64,000 bases of DNA from Ridgeia piscesae (lineage: Eukaryota > Annelida > Polychaeta > Sabellida > Siboglinidae). The notes beneath the pieces were generated by a model that saw nothing but the letters and a program-made list of their open reading frames with translations, had not been told where the DNA came from and did not search any database. A program made the translations under genes and the position numbers. The stretch is taken from the NCBI GenBank assembly GCA_025642075.2, contig JAODUO010000944.1, forward strand, positions 1-64,000, given 5' to 3'. Below are positions 10,017 to 23,804 of the stretch, in pieces. How positions within the stretch are numbered: the first letter of the stretch is position 1; each line of letters begins with the position of its first letter.

Positions 10017-13000
10017 GTGAGAGGAATGTCACCAAACATTGTGTGGTTAAATGTTTATATCGTACATACCCTGGTAGTTGGGCTACTGCAATGCAGCTCG
10101 ATTAAACATTTAGACTGTGGTCAGATTTGTTGATGTTTAAGTCTGTAGTTTGGGAATGGTTTAGTAAGGTAGTGCTGAAGGTTTAATAAAAGAATTCATC
10201 CTTTATTTTATATAGATCTTTGAAAGAATTTTCATCAGTAGATCAGGTAACTAGTATCCTTATATTGTAGACTCGCTGTACAAAGCGCCAAACCATTTGT
10301 GTATTTTGTTATTTGTACCAAGTAAAATGATTGTATTATTTGTCTCATGGCTGTCAACCTGATAAGTTTACATAATACTTCTATGGTAACCACATCATCT
10401 GTGTTGTTTTTGTTTTGAATTATATTTTGTGGATGAAGAAATACAATTTCTTTACTTCATACAATTTCATCACAACTTAATCACTACTTTGTACAAATAC
10501 CTAGCCTTCTATCTAGCATGTCATTGTTGATATTAGATACCTTCTTTTATGCAGTACTTAGCACGTTTGAGCTGAACATGTTGAAATGTATCATATTCAT
10601 GACTCGAAGGATCCTAAATGTAAACAGGACATTCTGGTTTGGTTGTGATTTAGAACACATTTCATAATATACATCAGACACTTTGTTCATTCTCACACAG
10701 CTGCTGCCATTACATAAGTAATAACAAACGTTGGACAGACAGTTGTATGTTCTAGTTCAGAAGACCGTTGTGTTTGCTTTGTATCTGTACACGAGTCTTT
10801 CAGAAAAGTTATGTAAGTGAAGGTCAAATAGTGCTGTCATTTATCCAACAGAACAATACTGGTGTAGTTGTTGGTGTAAATTTTACTGCCTCACATCATG
10901 CGAAATCATTTGTTTTAATTGTAGGGCATGGTTCCCCCAGCAACAGCAAACTATCCCTATGGGGATGCACCGGGCACCTATCCTGGTGTACCTCACGTAC
11001 ATCCAGGCCCAGGTAATGTCATCAACTTGCATGCTATGTAGAGACATTGCAATGACTGGCAAGATAAAAACATCTATGAACATCTACTATCAATATAACT
11101 AGAATGCATTCCTACATCAATGCATATAGGAATGTATTTATTCAGAATGTTGATGTATCATATTTTTCTTTCTGTAGGCATGAATGTTTTCAAACATGTT
11201 CTTCTGGACTGTTGTTTATAAATAAATTTGCTTCTTACTAGTTCTATATTGGCATAGTGACATTGGCCCTTCTTTTCCACTCAAAAAATACCATCTTAGA
11301 GAAAATATGACATGTGCATGATTATGTCTGCATGGCTCTTATAACAAGAGAAAACAAAGTGACATCCTCTAGCAGGTGTAACATGTTAAACACGTGGTGC
11401 CACCTAGTGAATTGACAGACCAGCATTGAATGCCATAACGTGTATGGGGATTTATTTACAGTTGTGTGTCATTCCGTAATTTTCAATCAATGTGTGCTAA
11501 ATATAGGTACATCTCAATATTCTGGGACACGAGGATGATCATTTCATAGGTTAAACAGGTTGTTAAATTGGGGTTCCACATTTACTACTATATTACTGAA
11601 AAAAACCTTGCCTATTACAATGGCTGCAGTAGTTTTCTTTATCTGTTGTTATCCTAACTCTCGCCCAGAATTTCCACGCAACGCCAGAACTACTGTGATT
11701 AGCCAACATGTATATTCAAAAGTGTCATAGCTGAAACAGCAATTATTGAAGCACAATCAACACTGGACATGGTACAATACTGGCTGATAGTGGGCATGCT
11801 TACATCTCATTCCATAAACTTGTGTGCATATTTGCTAATTCCTTCTGCTTGACAGAGATATGCAATTTATCTTTACCGCATATAAGATCTTGAAGACTGT
11901 TTTATACTTATCTCCTGTATCACAATTTCTGGGAGTCTCAGACTTATTTTGTAGCTTTTATCCTCGAGTGTAAGTAAAAATCACCCCTGCCTATGTGTTG
12001 CAGAAGTGGAGATTGTAGATCTCATTTAAGGGAGTCTCCTTCAGTATCTTTGTTGAACTTCATGGCAGTGACATAACTGGACATTTTCAATGAGTCTCAA
12101 TGGATAAAATCCTGTGCTCAGTTCTATCAGTTGACATGCACTCGGTCCTCTGTGTGTGTTCATGTCACCTACGACTAACACTAACCTAACTCTTTCCCTT
12201 GCAGAATGATGGGTCTAAGGACTCAATCTTGACTTCTTCTGCCTTGCCTTTGCTTCTCTTCCTCTGTGCTTGCACGTGCACTGCCTGCATACTCTCACTG
12301 CTGGAGCTGCTAGGATCTACATGGCTGCTGCTGTCTCAACAGCAGCCAGGAGCAGCTGCCTGAAGGTGTGCAGGAATGGTGTCTCAAAACTCTAGAATTC
12401 ACATGCAACATAAGGCATTAGCTCAGACAGCCTGGTTTGGCCTGACATCGGCCTTAAAGTTGATGAAAATTATAAAACCACAAGTAGTTGGCACTCTTTA
12501 GTATTAACAGTAATACATTGTTTTGTTTGTTGTTTGCCAAATGTATTATGTTATGATGCCACGTTAATAAAAATGGCAGTGGTGAAATACAGATGTTTCA
12601 CCTGTATGTGGAATAAGTTTACACGTTAATAAAAAGTGGCAGTGGTGAAACACAGATGTTTCACCTGTATGTGGAATAAGTTTACACGTTAATAAAAAGT
12701 GGCAGTGGTGAAACACAGATGTTTCACCTGTATGTGGAATAAGTTTACACGTTAATAAAAAGAGGCAGTGGTGAAACACAGATGTTTTACCTGTATGTAG
12801 AATAAGTTTACATGAGGCACCTGTGTTACCTTTGAAATGAGACATTTATATAGCTATACATATATCCACACATTGTATATTATTTTTGATAAAAAATAAA
12901 ATGTTACATATTTTTTATTGGTGTTTAGAATATACAAATACTTTAATCGTGTTACTACATTGCAACATTTGTTCTTTAAATGACTTCTGGTAATCTAACT

Positions 13001-16000
13001 CGGCGAGGTGTTGTTGTGGTCTGCAGTAACAAGATGTAAATCTCAAGCTATATGTCATGTGACCCGTTGCCTTGCATTAGGTCCATTGAGCCATAACAAA
13101 ATGGATACCGTATATGTGGAGCATCCAGACACGCCATCGTCATTTTTTTTTAATTCTTTCATGAGACGTTTTAATTAATGACAAAACTGGAAGACAGCAA
13201 TGTTCAAACAGGAACTGCAAACAAGAAAAGTCGAGTTCACATGAATCGTCATTCTGCACTATTAAAATCTCTTTATACTTTGTCGTTGTAAGACATTCTT
13301 AGTGCCCACAAAGCCACGTCTAAATTCCTTTGCATCTCCATAACTTCCGTCTGAATACAAACACCCCACCAATTGTATTGTAAGACACTAAGATGTCTCA
13401 CTTACTTTGGAGCACATTTATAAGAAGCTTGCGACGTTTCTGTCTACTATCAGTTTTCTGTGGATTTTTATCATGCATTGCACCTAGCAGGGTTATCAGG
13501 ACAATTAAAACAAATGTGCAAGTCACACAGTGTGAACTTGTACCATAAACCCGCCTACCTCAGTGATAGTGCACCCGAAAGAAAGAACCCGCCAAAAACA
13601 CCAATGTGAAACCATCTACCATATTATCTTTGAAAAGACAACTCATCCACATATTCAAAGAAGACACAAACCTACATGAATAAGGAAAATAGGAGACCAT
13701 TGTGGGCCACAACACACTCAGGTTTTCACGAATAACACAACCGCGTCACATGACACCAGTGCGTGATAAAGATCCACAGTTGCCCAGTTCCAGTTTCTAG
13801 GAAAGGTAATGAAGAAGATGAGATGGGTGCGATATTTAGACAAGTCCCACTCAAGGGTGACGTTTCAGTTTCGCTACCTCAAATTTGCGACGTCACGGGC
13901 GACGGGGAAACGTCACAATGACGCACGCCGTCGGTTAGCAGACATTGCCTGTGCGTGGGACTGTGGGTGCGGGCCTGTTTAGTCTTCTGCGGGCATCAAC
14001 ATCTGCGGTGAAGCCATGGCATATTCAGCAGACCCGACGGACTACCAGGATCTGAAGACAAAATGTACTTACTTAACCCAAGGTGTCGCTCAACGCAACG
14101 CTCGGCGTTGATAGCAAATAACTGATAACTTGAAATTGGACATTAGTCCAATTTTAAGTTATTTATTTGCTATCCTCCGTACCACCAAACCAGGCCTGGC
14201 TGTTACGTAACATACATGGGTATGCGGGGGTGTGCGTGTATTGGCGTGAATTTGTGTACATGTCTGATAACGTGTGTGACACAGTTGTATAGAAAAAAAC
14301 GGCGAGGCGTGCCACTATATATGATAGCATATGTGGTAGCCACAGAACACGTCATCTATATTGCTTGTTGCAATTGAAAATTGCATGGGCCCACTAAGGT
14401 GAATCCAGTATAACCAAGTTGTAAGTAAATATTCCATGCCAAAATAATGTTCAGCGTCCATGATTTTAGATTTGGCGGATAGGCATTTGGTATAAAACAT
14501 TTCTCCCGTAACGCGTCCACATCAACTGGGTCTGTGTAGCGCAGTGGTTAGAACGTAGGACTGTCATGTTCGAATTAGTATGGCTAAGTATTAACCGATG
14601 TAAACATTGTTACGGCGTGGAATTGGCAGTGCGCTGTGTAAAACGTACACTTTCCACGGATTCACGTGTTCTCCGTGTTACAGGTGTCTACATGGGGGAA
14701 AACCCGGTGTGCGGGGTCCAGCCCGGATATACTTTACCGCCGCCGGTCGGATTATCGCAGGGACCACCGGCAGACGCCCGACAGCTGCCCCCGGTAGGGT
14801 TCCCATCGCCATCCGGGTACCCTGAGCAGGTCCCCATCGGTTTCGTGAGACCGCCGGCAGCAGGTTACCCCGGGCAGTGCCCAGCTGGATACCCCCCACA
14901 GCCTGGCTATCCTGGTGGGCAGTGTGGTGGCGAAGGTTAGTATCTGAAACATTGTTATTGTTAGTGTTATATACAGGATTAGTGAATATAGTGAATGCAG
15001 GACTGTTCTCATACGTAATTACAGTAACACAGTTATTGTTATTATATCCAAATGTTAAGTGCCATGTAAGTACACACGGCGAGTTTAGCACTTCTTCTTA
15101 AGTACTACATTCTGGTTGGCTGACGTCACAGACCGCCATTAACAAGTCAATAAAAATTAAAACAAGAAAGTAAAATCACAGGGGAAATCGCCTGGTAGAC
15201 TGAGAGGACATTGACCTGTGACAGAACGTCAAAATTGGAAAGAAATGACAACGACACTTTCTGGGCACGAAAACCGGAAAGTGCTCAATGGAGCTACCTA
15301 CAAGTTTCGTACGTATGCGGTGACGTCACCCGACCAGGGCATACGTTGTACTGATACTGATTTAGTCATGCTAAATAGTTATTTAATAAGGGTCATTTGA
15401 TGTTTGAATATTATTGATTTAAAAGAACCGTGTTAACATAATCATTAAGTTACATGTATTACACACTATTTACTAGTTACATATTTACATATACCACTCG
15501 TCTTGTCTTCATGCATAACAATATATTCTTATATGTTTTCTTAACCTCTTATGAAAGTAGTAATTTTCATATTACTGTAGCTGCTGACATTTCCTAAGTG
15601 GTATACAGCAAATAAGCTATGTGATATTCTTTGCGCAGTAACAACAGTTTGGCAGAATGCTTTCTAGACACCTCGAGACGGTGTTCCGTTGAACTTGTTT
15701 TGTCAGTTGGTGAAGTGTCAACTGCTGTGTGCAGTCCTGTTTAAGAAATTACCTTTATTTCTTTTTATAAATGACATCAGACAGACAAACGATGATCATG
15801 GCTGTTATTTATTTAAAACCATATTTAAGTTTCGTTTTAACCAGCGTAAAGACATTAACATTATACTAATAACGCAACAGGAATGAGCCAGCAGGGTGGT
15901 GATTTGAAGAGCAAGAAAATGCCAACAAAAACAAAACCTCTGCCCCATCAACACGGATAACATCATCATTCGTATGCAGACGCAAGTAGTGCGCATTATA

Positions 16001-18776
16001 CGCACAACTAAGAGGCGCATCAAAGCATTCCTTATGCACAATCACTCCCAACGTCACACCACGCACACATAATTTCACACTTAAATATTGCTATCAACTG
16101 AACAGGAATTTGGTTTTAGAGAACACCGACATAATGTTTACGATGTGTTATGTTGACTTCACTGAATGGTAGAAGGCTAATCATGTCGCTGCTGATAGAA
16201 AAACGTTTAGTTGAGTGACTTTCTGGAGGAAAATAATAATATGGCCGTAGTTTCGCAGCGTGCATTTTACAATATAACATTAACAGTATATAAATTAGTA
16301 ATTTAATCAGTGGCTAGCATTATACTGCCAGGACTCCGATACTGTTATGTTCCGTCACTACTGTAAATATGTCATCTATAATGTCACATTTTACGACATT
16401 AGAAGACAGACGCTATTTCACCAGGAGTGTTTAGTTGTCCACCCGTCGGAACATCAGGTATTTTTCACACCCGAAATATTGGACATAGTCTTGGAGATAA
16501 TCGTAACTGGAGATAATAATAACGTTCGATGTTGTTTAATACAGTGCTCATTTTTCCTCGAAAAGGCTTCACGTAAATTGAAACTGTTTAATAAATAACG
16601 AATAGTTGTTTTTGTTACTTTTATATTTCTCATTTACTTGTTACTCTAAAATAATTTGTCAGAATACGCTATAGCGGAAGAATAATAGGTTTAATACAAT
16701 GACATCATGTGACTCCGCCTATACTATATCAATCTGTAGTCAGAATCCGCGTACTCGTAATAAACACTATGTTGGGGGACACGTTTATGTCATAAACTAT
16801 CTGTCTATGCAAACACAGAGACAACAATACATAATTGCATAAATCGAAACAAGCAAGATAGGTGATACTCCGGTGGATGACGCGTGATTATAACCGAGCT
16901 ATTCTCTAGGTCCACTGGTTCCTCGTGGACCATGCGTTTTAATATGAATATGAATATGCTGTGTTCGTAGACTACGTCTGCGATATCGACCCGTAGTAAA
17001 TGTGTGTAGCATTCCTTTCACATAGCAATTCTTGTTGTAAAAAATATTTTAATTAAAAATTTAAAAATACCAACGGCGAAAATGCGTCTCGCCCATAGAC
17101 TAGTACAGCTAAGTACACTAACCTGCTGACAGCTATTAGCCAGTCAACGACAGGTATTAATCATGTATTATTACCTTCGTTGAACAATCTCGCCCACTCT
17201 CGCGTCTCATAAACATTGCTTGGCGATGAAATCTCGCAGCATGCCCGGCAATTGCGCACGACAGGCAGCATTCTCAATATGCGCGATGACAACATGGTTT
17301 GTTACACGCGTGATGTGTTAACTCGTCGACTTTGCAGACAAAACTACGTTGCAGTCGACATAAGTGGAACATCTTGCGCTACTGAGATGACAGTCAGGAG
17401 ACACATGATGAATGCCAAAAACTCTAATCGTAAAGATGTATTTGCATAGCTAGGTTTGTACAGATTCATGCTTAAATACTGTACATGCAGCAAGTTATGA
17501 TCATCGAACATAAACAGTTTGATAATTTCTGACCTTTTGCAGGTTTTCGGCCACAAAACCCGTATCCCCACTGAACATCATTGCTTCTATACAAGCCTCT
17601 ACAAGCCAAGAAACTGCCATCAGAACTGGGGAACGATTACTGAATAATACAGCACACTTGTACTTACTCTGTGAAATGTTCTCTTGATCTCTAGGATGAA
17701 ATAGCATGCTGAAAAACATGACATTAATTCACACAAAAAGTAAATTGCAAAACAAAAGCAACGATAGTCCTTTGTCGCTATTTCTACGCGACCGTTTGTT
17801 ACAAAATGAGCGCTTGGAAATGTTGTTATTGGCATACATCCGCGATTAGAGTAGGACGGGGTAATACGTCCATGTAAGGCAATACGCCCATGCCACTTTT
17901 CCAACGAACGTCTAACGCACTATATCACATATGTTTTTCAAGTGCTGCCGTATATCGCTTTCTTCTCAAAAGAGCGTTAATGTGCGTGTTCAAAAGTAAG
18001 TATGGAAATCGATATTTTATGTTTTTCTTGGTTTTGATTACACAATTAATGTCTACCTTTGAGTCAACAAAGTCATCCTAACTAAAGGTAGAGTTTTGCC
18101 ACTATGCATGTAACATCATAATTAACGTGTGAACATATTAGCAAATTAATTGTGGGTGATAATAAGCACGCTTACTGAACGACACCTACTGATCGAAATA
18201 GCACTAGCGGGCAGGACGCCTGCGTGGTCGTTTTTACCAACGGCTGTTGGCAAACGTGGCTATATATTATAACATATACAAACATGTTATAAAGTACAGA
18301 AACATTTTGTATGATGACAATGACTACACACAGCCATGTATAATGACAATTACGCAGTAATAATATTTGTAAAATTTCTATAGCGCCTATATCCTTAACA
18401 ATGTCAAACTCAGAGGTGCAACAAACTCATTTGGCTAGTCATACACGATACCAATCTTCTATTTCTATATATCACTTAAATCAATCTAAGACAGACACTA
18501 GGTGTCAAGATTATATTTCTTTATTATATCAATTTTATTATTATGTGTTCTCATTTGCAAAGATCAAAAGTAAAATGTTGGACTTCGCTGTCTATGCTGT
18601 GTAATGACAAAAGATTGTTGTGGGGGTAAAATGCCGACCCTGGGCGAATTGCCCCTTTTGGTGGGCGTATTGCCCCAGCCAAGGGGCTTCTTCAGTTGTA
18701 AGGTCACTTGAAGCAATGTTGAAAGTCATAGCATTATTAGTGATATGTGACATTATTTGCTGGTCTAATTAACTAT

Positions 18777-18819
<43 letters not shown>

Positions 18820-21800
18820 CGCACGCACACACACACACACACACACACACTATATTGTGACTTGAACTGTCAATCTTTGTTATGTTATCTTGTATACTAT
18901 TGATGTTCCTTGTCAACTGCAGATCAACTATTTTAGGGTAGTATTAGTTTAATCGAACACGTCTTCCAAATACGCTTGACCAGGTTTGCATGTTTCTGAA
19001 AGTGTCCTAGCTTGGTGTTTGGCTACATGGAGATCGGTGAACTGAACGAGTTCGACGTTTCAGCTGTGATGCGATATGGTTGTATGGTTTGTAACAAAAT
19101 AAACGTCGCAATGCCCACAATTGTACACTTGTCTTTGTAGTACTGATACCAACCAAAAATGCTCGCGCAAGGCTACTGTTGTATTGTGGTTGACATTTTG
19201 TTGTAGAGGATTTATCTATCAGTAAAGTGTAGGCATATAAGCTTACCATATAAGCTTACCATAAGAATGCAATTGTTGGGATTGTGTTTTATCTGGAATG
19301 TGTAAGCAGTTGCGACATCTTAGACCATCCATTTTGCAGGTGACCGATGGCATTCATGCCGGATAAGTCGAATATTGATATGTATTATTCCTGTCTATCC
19401 TATGTAATATTGCTATGCATGTAAAAAGTTTATAATAATGTGAACTTACATGCACTAGAATATTGACATGTAAATAGTTAATATTATTAACTATTTACAT
19501 TGCACTTGTTATGGTTGTCGAGCATAGAGAATGTACTCATGGGGACAATCAATATATCTTGATGCCATTAGCCTGCGCGAGTAGGTCCGACATCTCATTT
19601 GCATTATAGCGCACCGGCGTATTTGTGTGAAAATCTACATTCAGAAGCATACATTTATGAGGTGTTATCGTTCTGGTGTAATTAAATGTAATTTCCTTTA
19701 AACTAACCTCATTTATCGATATAGATCTATTAATACATTGTTCTTTATAAGAAGGTAAGTTAAGCTTAGAGTAAGTTGGACATGCCGCATTGTGTCGTCA
19801 GGGTGCTATGGTGTTTGGCAGATTTATATCCTACGCCGGACGGGTTCAGAGGTCAGATGATGCAACAGCAGATGGCAGCTCAATATCGCGGAACTATCGC
19901 TCCCGCTTACGAGTTCAATGCTAATCGTGATGCTGAAGTCATGCGCAAAGCGATGAAAGGAATTGGTAAGGATCCCGTTCTGACCCTTGCTAGCACACGA
20001 ACTCCACAGTGACATCAGATAATGAAAATTGTCCAAATACAGTGACATAAAATAACGGAAAATATCCAAATAGATATCCACAATGACATCAAATACTGGT
20101 TAATAACTGCATGGTTGCGTGCATCCGCATGGCACCAAAGCTCACACACACACGAAAGTGTGCGCATGTACAAATGGAAATATCCAACACACCTACCTGC
20201 AGTCGGGTATTTTTGTACAATTACTACTTAATTATGGTCGTATCACGTGCAACTTTCATAAACATGACAATTACCTGCAACGTTTACATTAAATTAAGCC
20301 AGATATGCAAAATGTCGCGACATTGAATGACAGCTACTGATAGTCATTCTGTTGTGAATGTTATATAAATAACGTGCCACTGTAAACACAGTTTATAAGC
20401 ATACTCCGTATTTGCACACATGCCTGGAACCGAAACAATACTCCTGGCAAAACAACACGAACATGAAATTGCGATAGACAACATATCCAAAGACAAAATA
20501 TTCAAATATAAATATTAAAACAAATGAAACACGATCGAAATGGTTTGGTGTTGCGTTGCATCGTTTGAATGGGGCAATAAAACAGCATCTGTCAAAATTA
20601 TTCGGATGAGCTTTGCCCCACTCTACATTAATTGCTACTTTCTTTTGTTGTCTTTCCACGTAAGATTTTATATTATTGCGCCTCGCAATCACGATTACAT
20701 GTGTATATTTCCAGTACTTATCTATCTTAATATCAATTGACATTAAGCTTGAGCTCAATCCGTTTAGTTTCAGTAATTAGTCAAACGCCAGGAGTAGGAT
20801 TACTCCACGTCCTCGAGTAAACTTCGTTGTGGACAAAATGCGCGATAGCCACAGTTATTAATGTAAGTGTTGACTTTTGAGCTGTAAAAATATGTACATA
20901 ATTATGTATTTATCATACTCGCTTACACTAGCCCGTAGATTGATGTAGCGTAATTGATAAACAAACAATACGGATTTAAATTATCTCCGATTATTGGCTA
21001 TTCCTGACAAAACAGCACGGATATGAAATTGCGATATATTAGCCTATGCACGAGGAGAGTACCGTAACGTCGACAATTTAAACAAGATAACAATATACAG
21101 GTAATGTCTATCACAACGTACATCCCTGTAATATAATAGCACACAATCGTTCTTGTCAAAACAAGCAAATAAAGATTAAATATATCAGCAAACAAACGTA
21201 AACAGTATTGTTATTGTTTCGATTACCGTCGTTCTTTTAAAACCTCAATGCAGCGTTACAACGCGCCACGCAATATGGGAGCTCTTCAGATGTATGCATC
21301 TTTCGTTCGGCCCCTGCCAGCCTCCGTCAAACTCAGACTCAATGCAGATCTTTCCTCTTGGTTGAAACTACTGTCCCTGGTCGTTCGCTGCAGAGAGATA
21401 AGAGTTAGAATATATAATTTATTACCAGTTCAGTGTAAATAATTTAATTGGGGTTCCAGAATTTAACGTAAGTGTGATTATTACCTCCGTCAGGTTTTCC
21501 TTATAAACTGTTCCGACCAAAATAATTAATGTATATTACAATACCAGAACGGCATTACGCTTGACAGAACATTCGCATGTACAAGTCTTGGTCAAATAAC
21601 TTTGCCATATGTTTTCACTACCGGACGACCAACATTGGTACCTCAACGTAGCATGCAAAACTAGATGGCTTTTTCCCGACACATCTTCAATCAGAGTATC
21701 ACACCAGCCGCCTCAGCTTTAAATATCGGAGTAACGTTTGATGAAAACTTAAGTTTCAAACAACATAATATTCCCTCCTTTACAATACTGCAAACAAAGA

Positions 21801-23755
21801 TATAGAAGAACGTCAACGCATTACATTGCCTCCCGGTGCACTATCGCATTATTTTCAAGATTTGTACAATACCCTATCAAGAACTCTCATCTACACAATC
21901 AGCATATCTAAATTCGATTAAGCAAACTGCTAACTCTGGCAAGAAACTACAGACAGCTACGCCCAGTACTGACCTTCTTTACATTCCTCGGGTGAAAACG
22001 AAAGCTGGGACCCGAGCTCTCTCGGTTGTCGCACCAACTGTGTGGAATTCGCTTCCTGCCTGAATATCTCTTTAATGCTGCCTATCCTCCTTAGCTTCCT
22101 AACATCTTCACCCATCCATTGACGACTCACGCATTGGTTTACGATTACGAGTTTGCTTAACCCCTTGGTTTTGTCGCGCCACTAAACTTGATGTTCGAGG
22201 ATATTGGCGTAAAAGAAGTCGTTATTATTATTATCTATAACCACCTCACGTTTGTGGCGGACCGACCTGATGACCGTTTCAATATTATGCTAATGCTAAT
22301 AAAGACTGTTTATCATCATACATAATGTTAAATTTAAGATGCTTGAGCGAAAGCAATTTTTATGCTGTGATTGTGTCAGTCGAATTGGGCTGGATCTAAT
22401 TTGACTGGATGTTGTCCTATCAGCGACCGACCGACCGACGCAATTGACAGCAGGTGCACAGACCGTTGCATATCATCGAAGCAGGTGTATGTATTGGTGC
22501 GAGTCCCATCCGCAGCATTGAGATGCGTCGATGAGGTCGCCCGGTCAATCGGGAAACAAAATGCTCGTGTAGCCCAATCCAGCGGTTCAAATGAGTCATT
22601 TGATGTCGCTTTTGTGAATTGTCGTGGGAGGGTTAATACGTGTTTTGCAATTTACGACATTAGTTATGTCATTAAAATGCTCAACAATACCGCTATGACA
22701 AACATATGGTCGCTGTTATAATGAAACTAACACGAATAGCCTTTCGTGTCTGGCATACACAACATTGCCTCTATTAATACGCTCGTGCAACCTCAAATGT
22801 CTTGAGTGTTTGTACGGTATAATCTCGTGGTCCTCAGACACGTCCGTCTCGCAGTTCATTACATTTTCACGAGCACATTTTCACAGAAATACTCACCGCT
22901 GGCGGCGGAACAAAATTAATATCGTATAGTCTGAACCGGCGCTTCAGAACGACTCCAGGTTTGGATCGTGACATCGGAAGATTGAGAAGTGGTGTTGCGG
23001 AATAGTTTTCGAGGCGACGTTTGATATTTTAAGGTCACCAGAAACCTCCAGTTTCAACCCTATGGTGCTCGCCAAAACCGTACATTTTGAGCATATACGT
23101 ACCGTATGTCCGCTTTCTCTTCGTCAGGTACTAACGAGATGGTGATTGTGAATACCCTGACGCAGCGGTCCAACGAACAGCGCCAGTTGATCGCCCATGC
23201 ATTCAAAACAATGTATGGAAAGGTGCGCTGGCTTTTGATTTAATGACAATTATAATATAAAGAACACAATCCGGGGGGCTTAGATGAATTTTGTATTTTA
23301 ATTTTTGTATGTATGGAAAATATATTTAAAAGTATAAAAAAAATTGTTTTTTTATTAAAAATTTTATAAAAAAATATAAAAAAATAAAAAAATAAAAAAT
23401 AAAACCATTTAAAAAAACATTTGTGGATGTATAAATAGTCTATGTAAAAAGTAAAAGAATATTTTAAAATTTAAATGTATTGTTTAAATTAGTTTTGTTT
23501 AAATTGGGTATTTTTTGTATGTATATATATATAAATATATATATTTTTATATATATATATATATATATATAAAAATATATATATATATATATGTATTATA
23601 TGTAAATATAATGTAATGTATGTATGTATGTAATGTATGTATGTATGTAATGTATGTATGTAAAGTATGTATGTGTATATTTTTGTATGTATGTATGTAT
23701 GTATATGTATGTATGTATGTATGTTTTTTGTATTTATGTCATGATTTTTGTCTGT

Positions 23756-23804
<49 letters not shown>

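Noticed and set aside
12564..12845. 93-codon His/Cys repeat frame on the minus strand
   Set aside because: It follows from a 63-bp tandem repeat whose length is a multiple of 3.
22371..22721. 116-codon plus-strand frame as a gene
   Set aside because: No domain, no splice context, and it lies in an annexin intron beside a LINE fragment.
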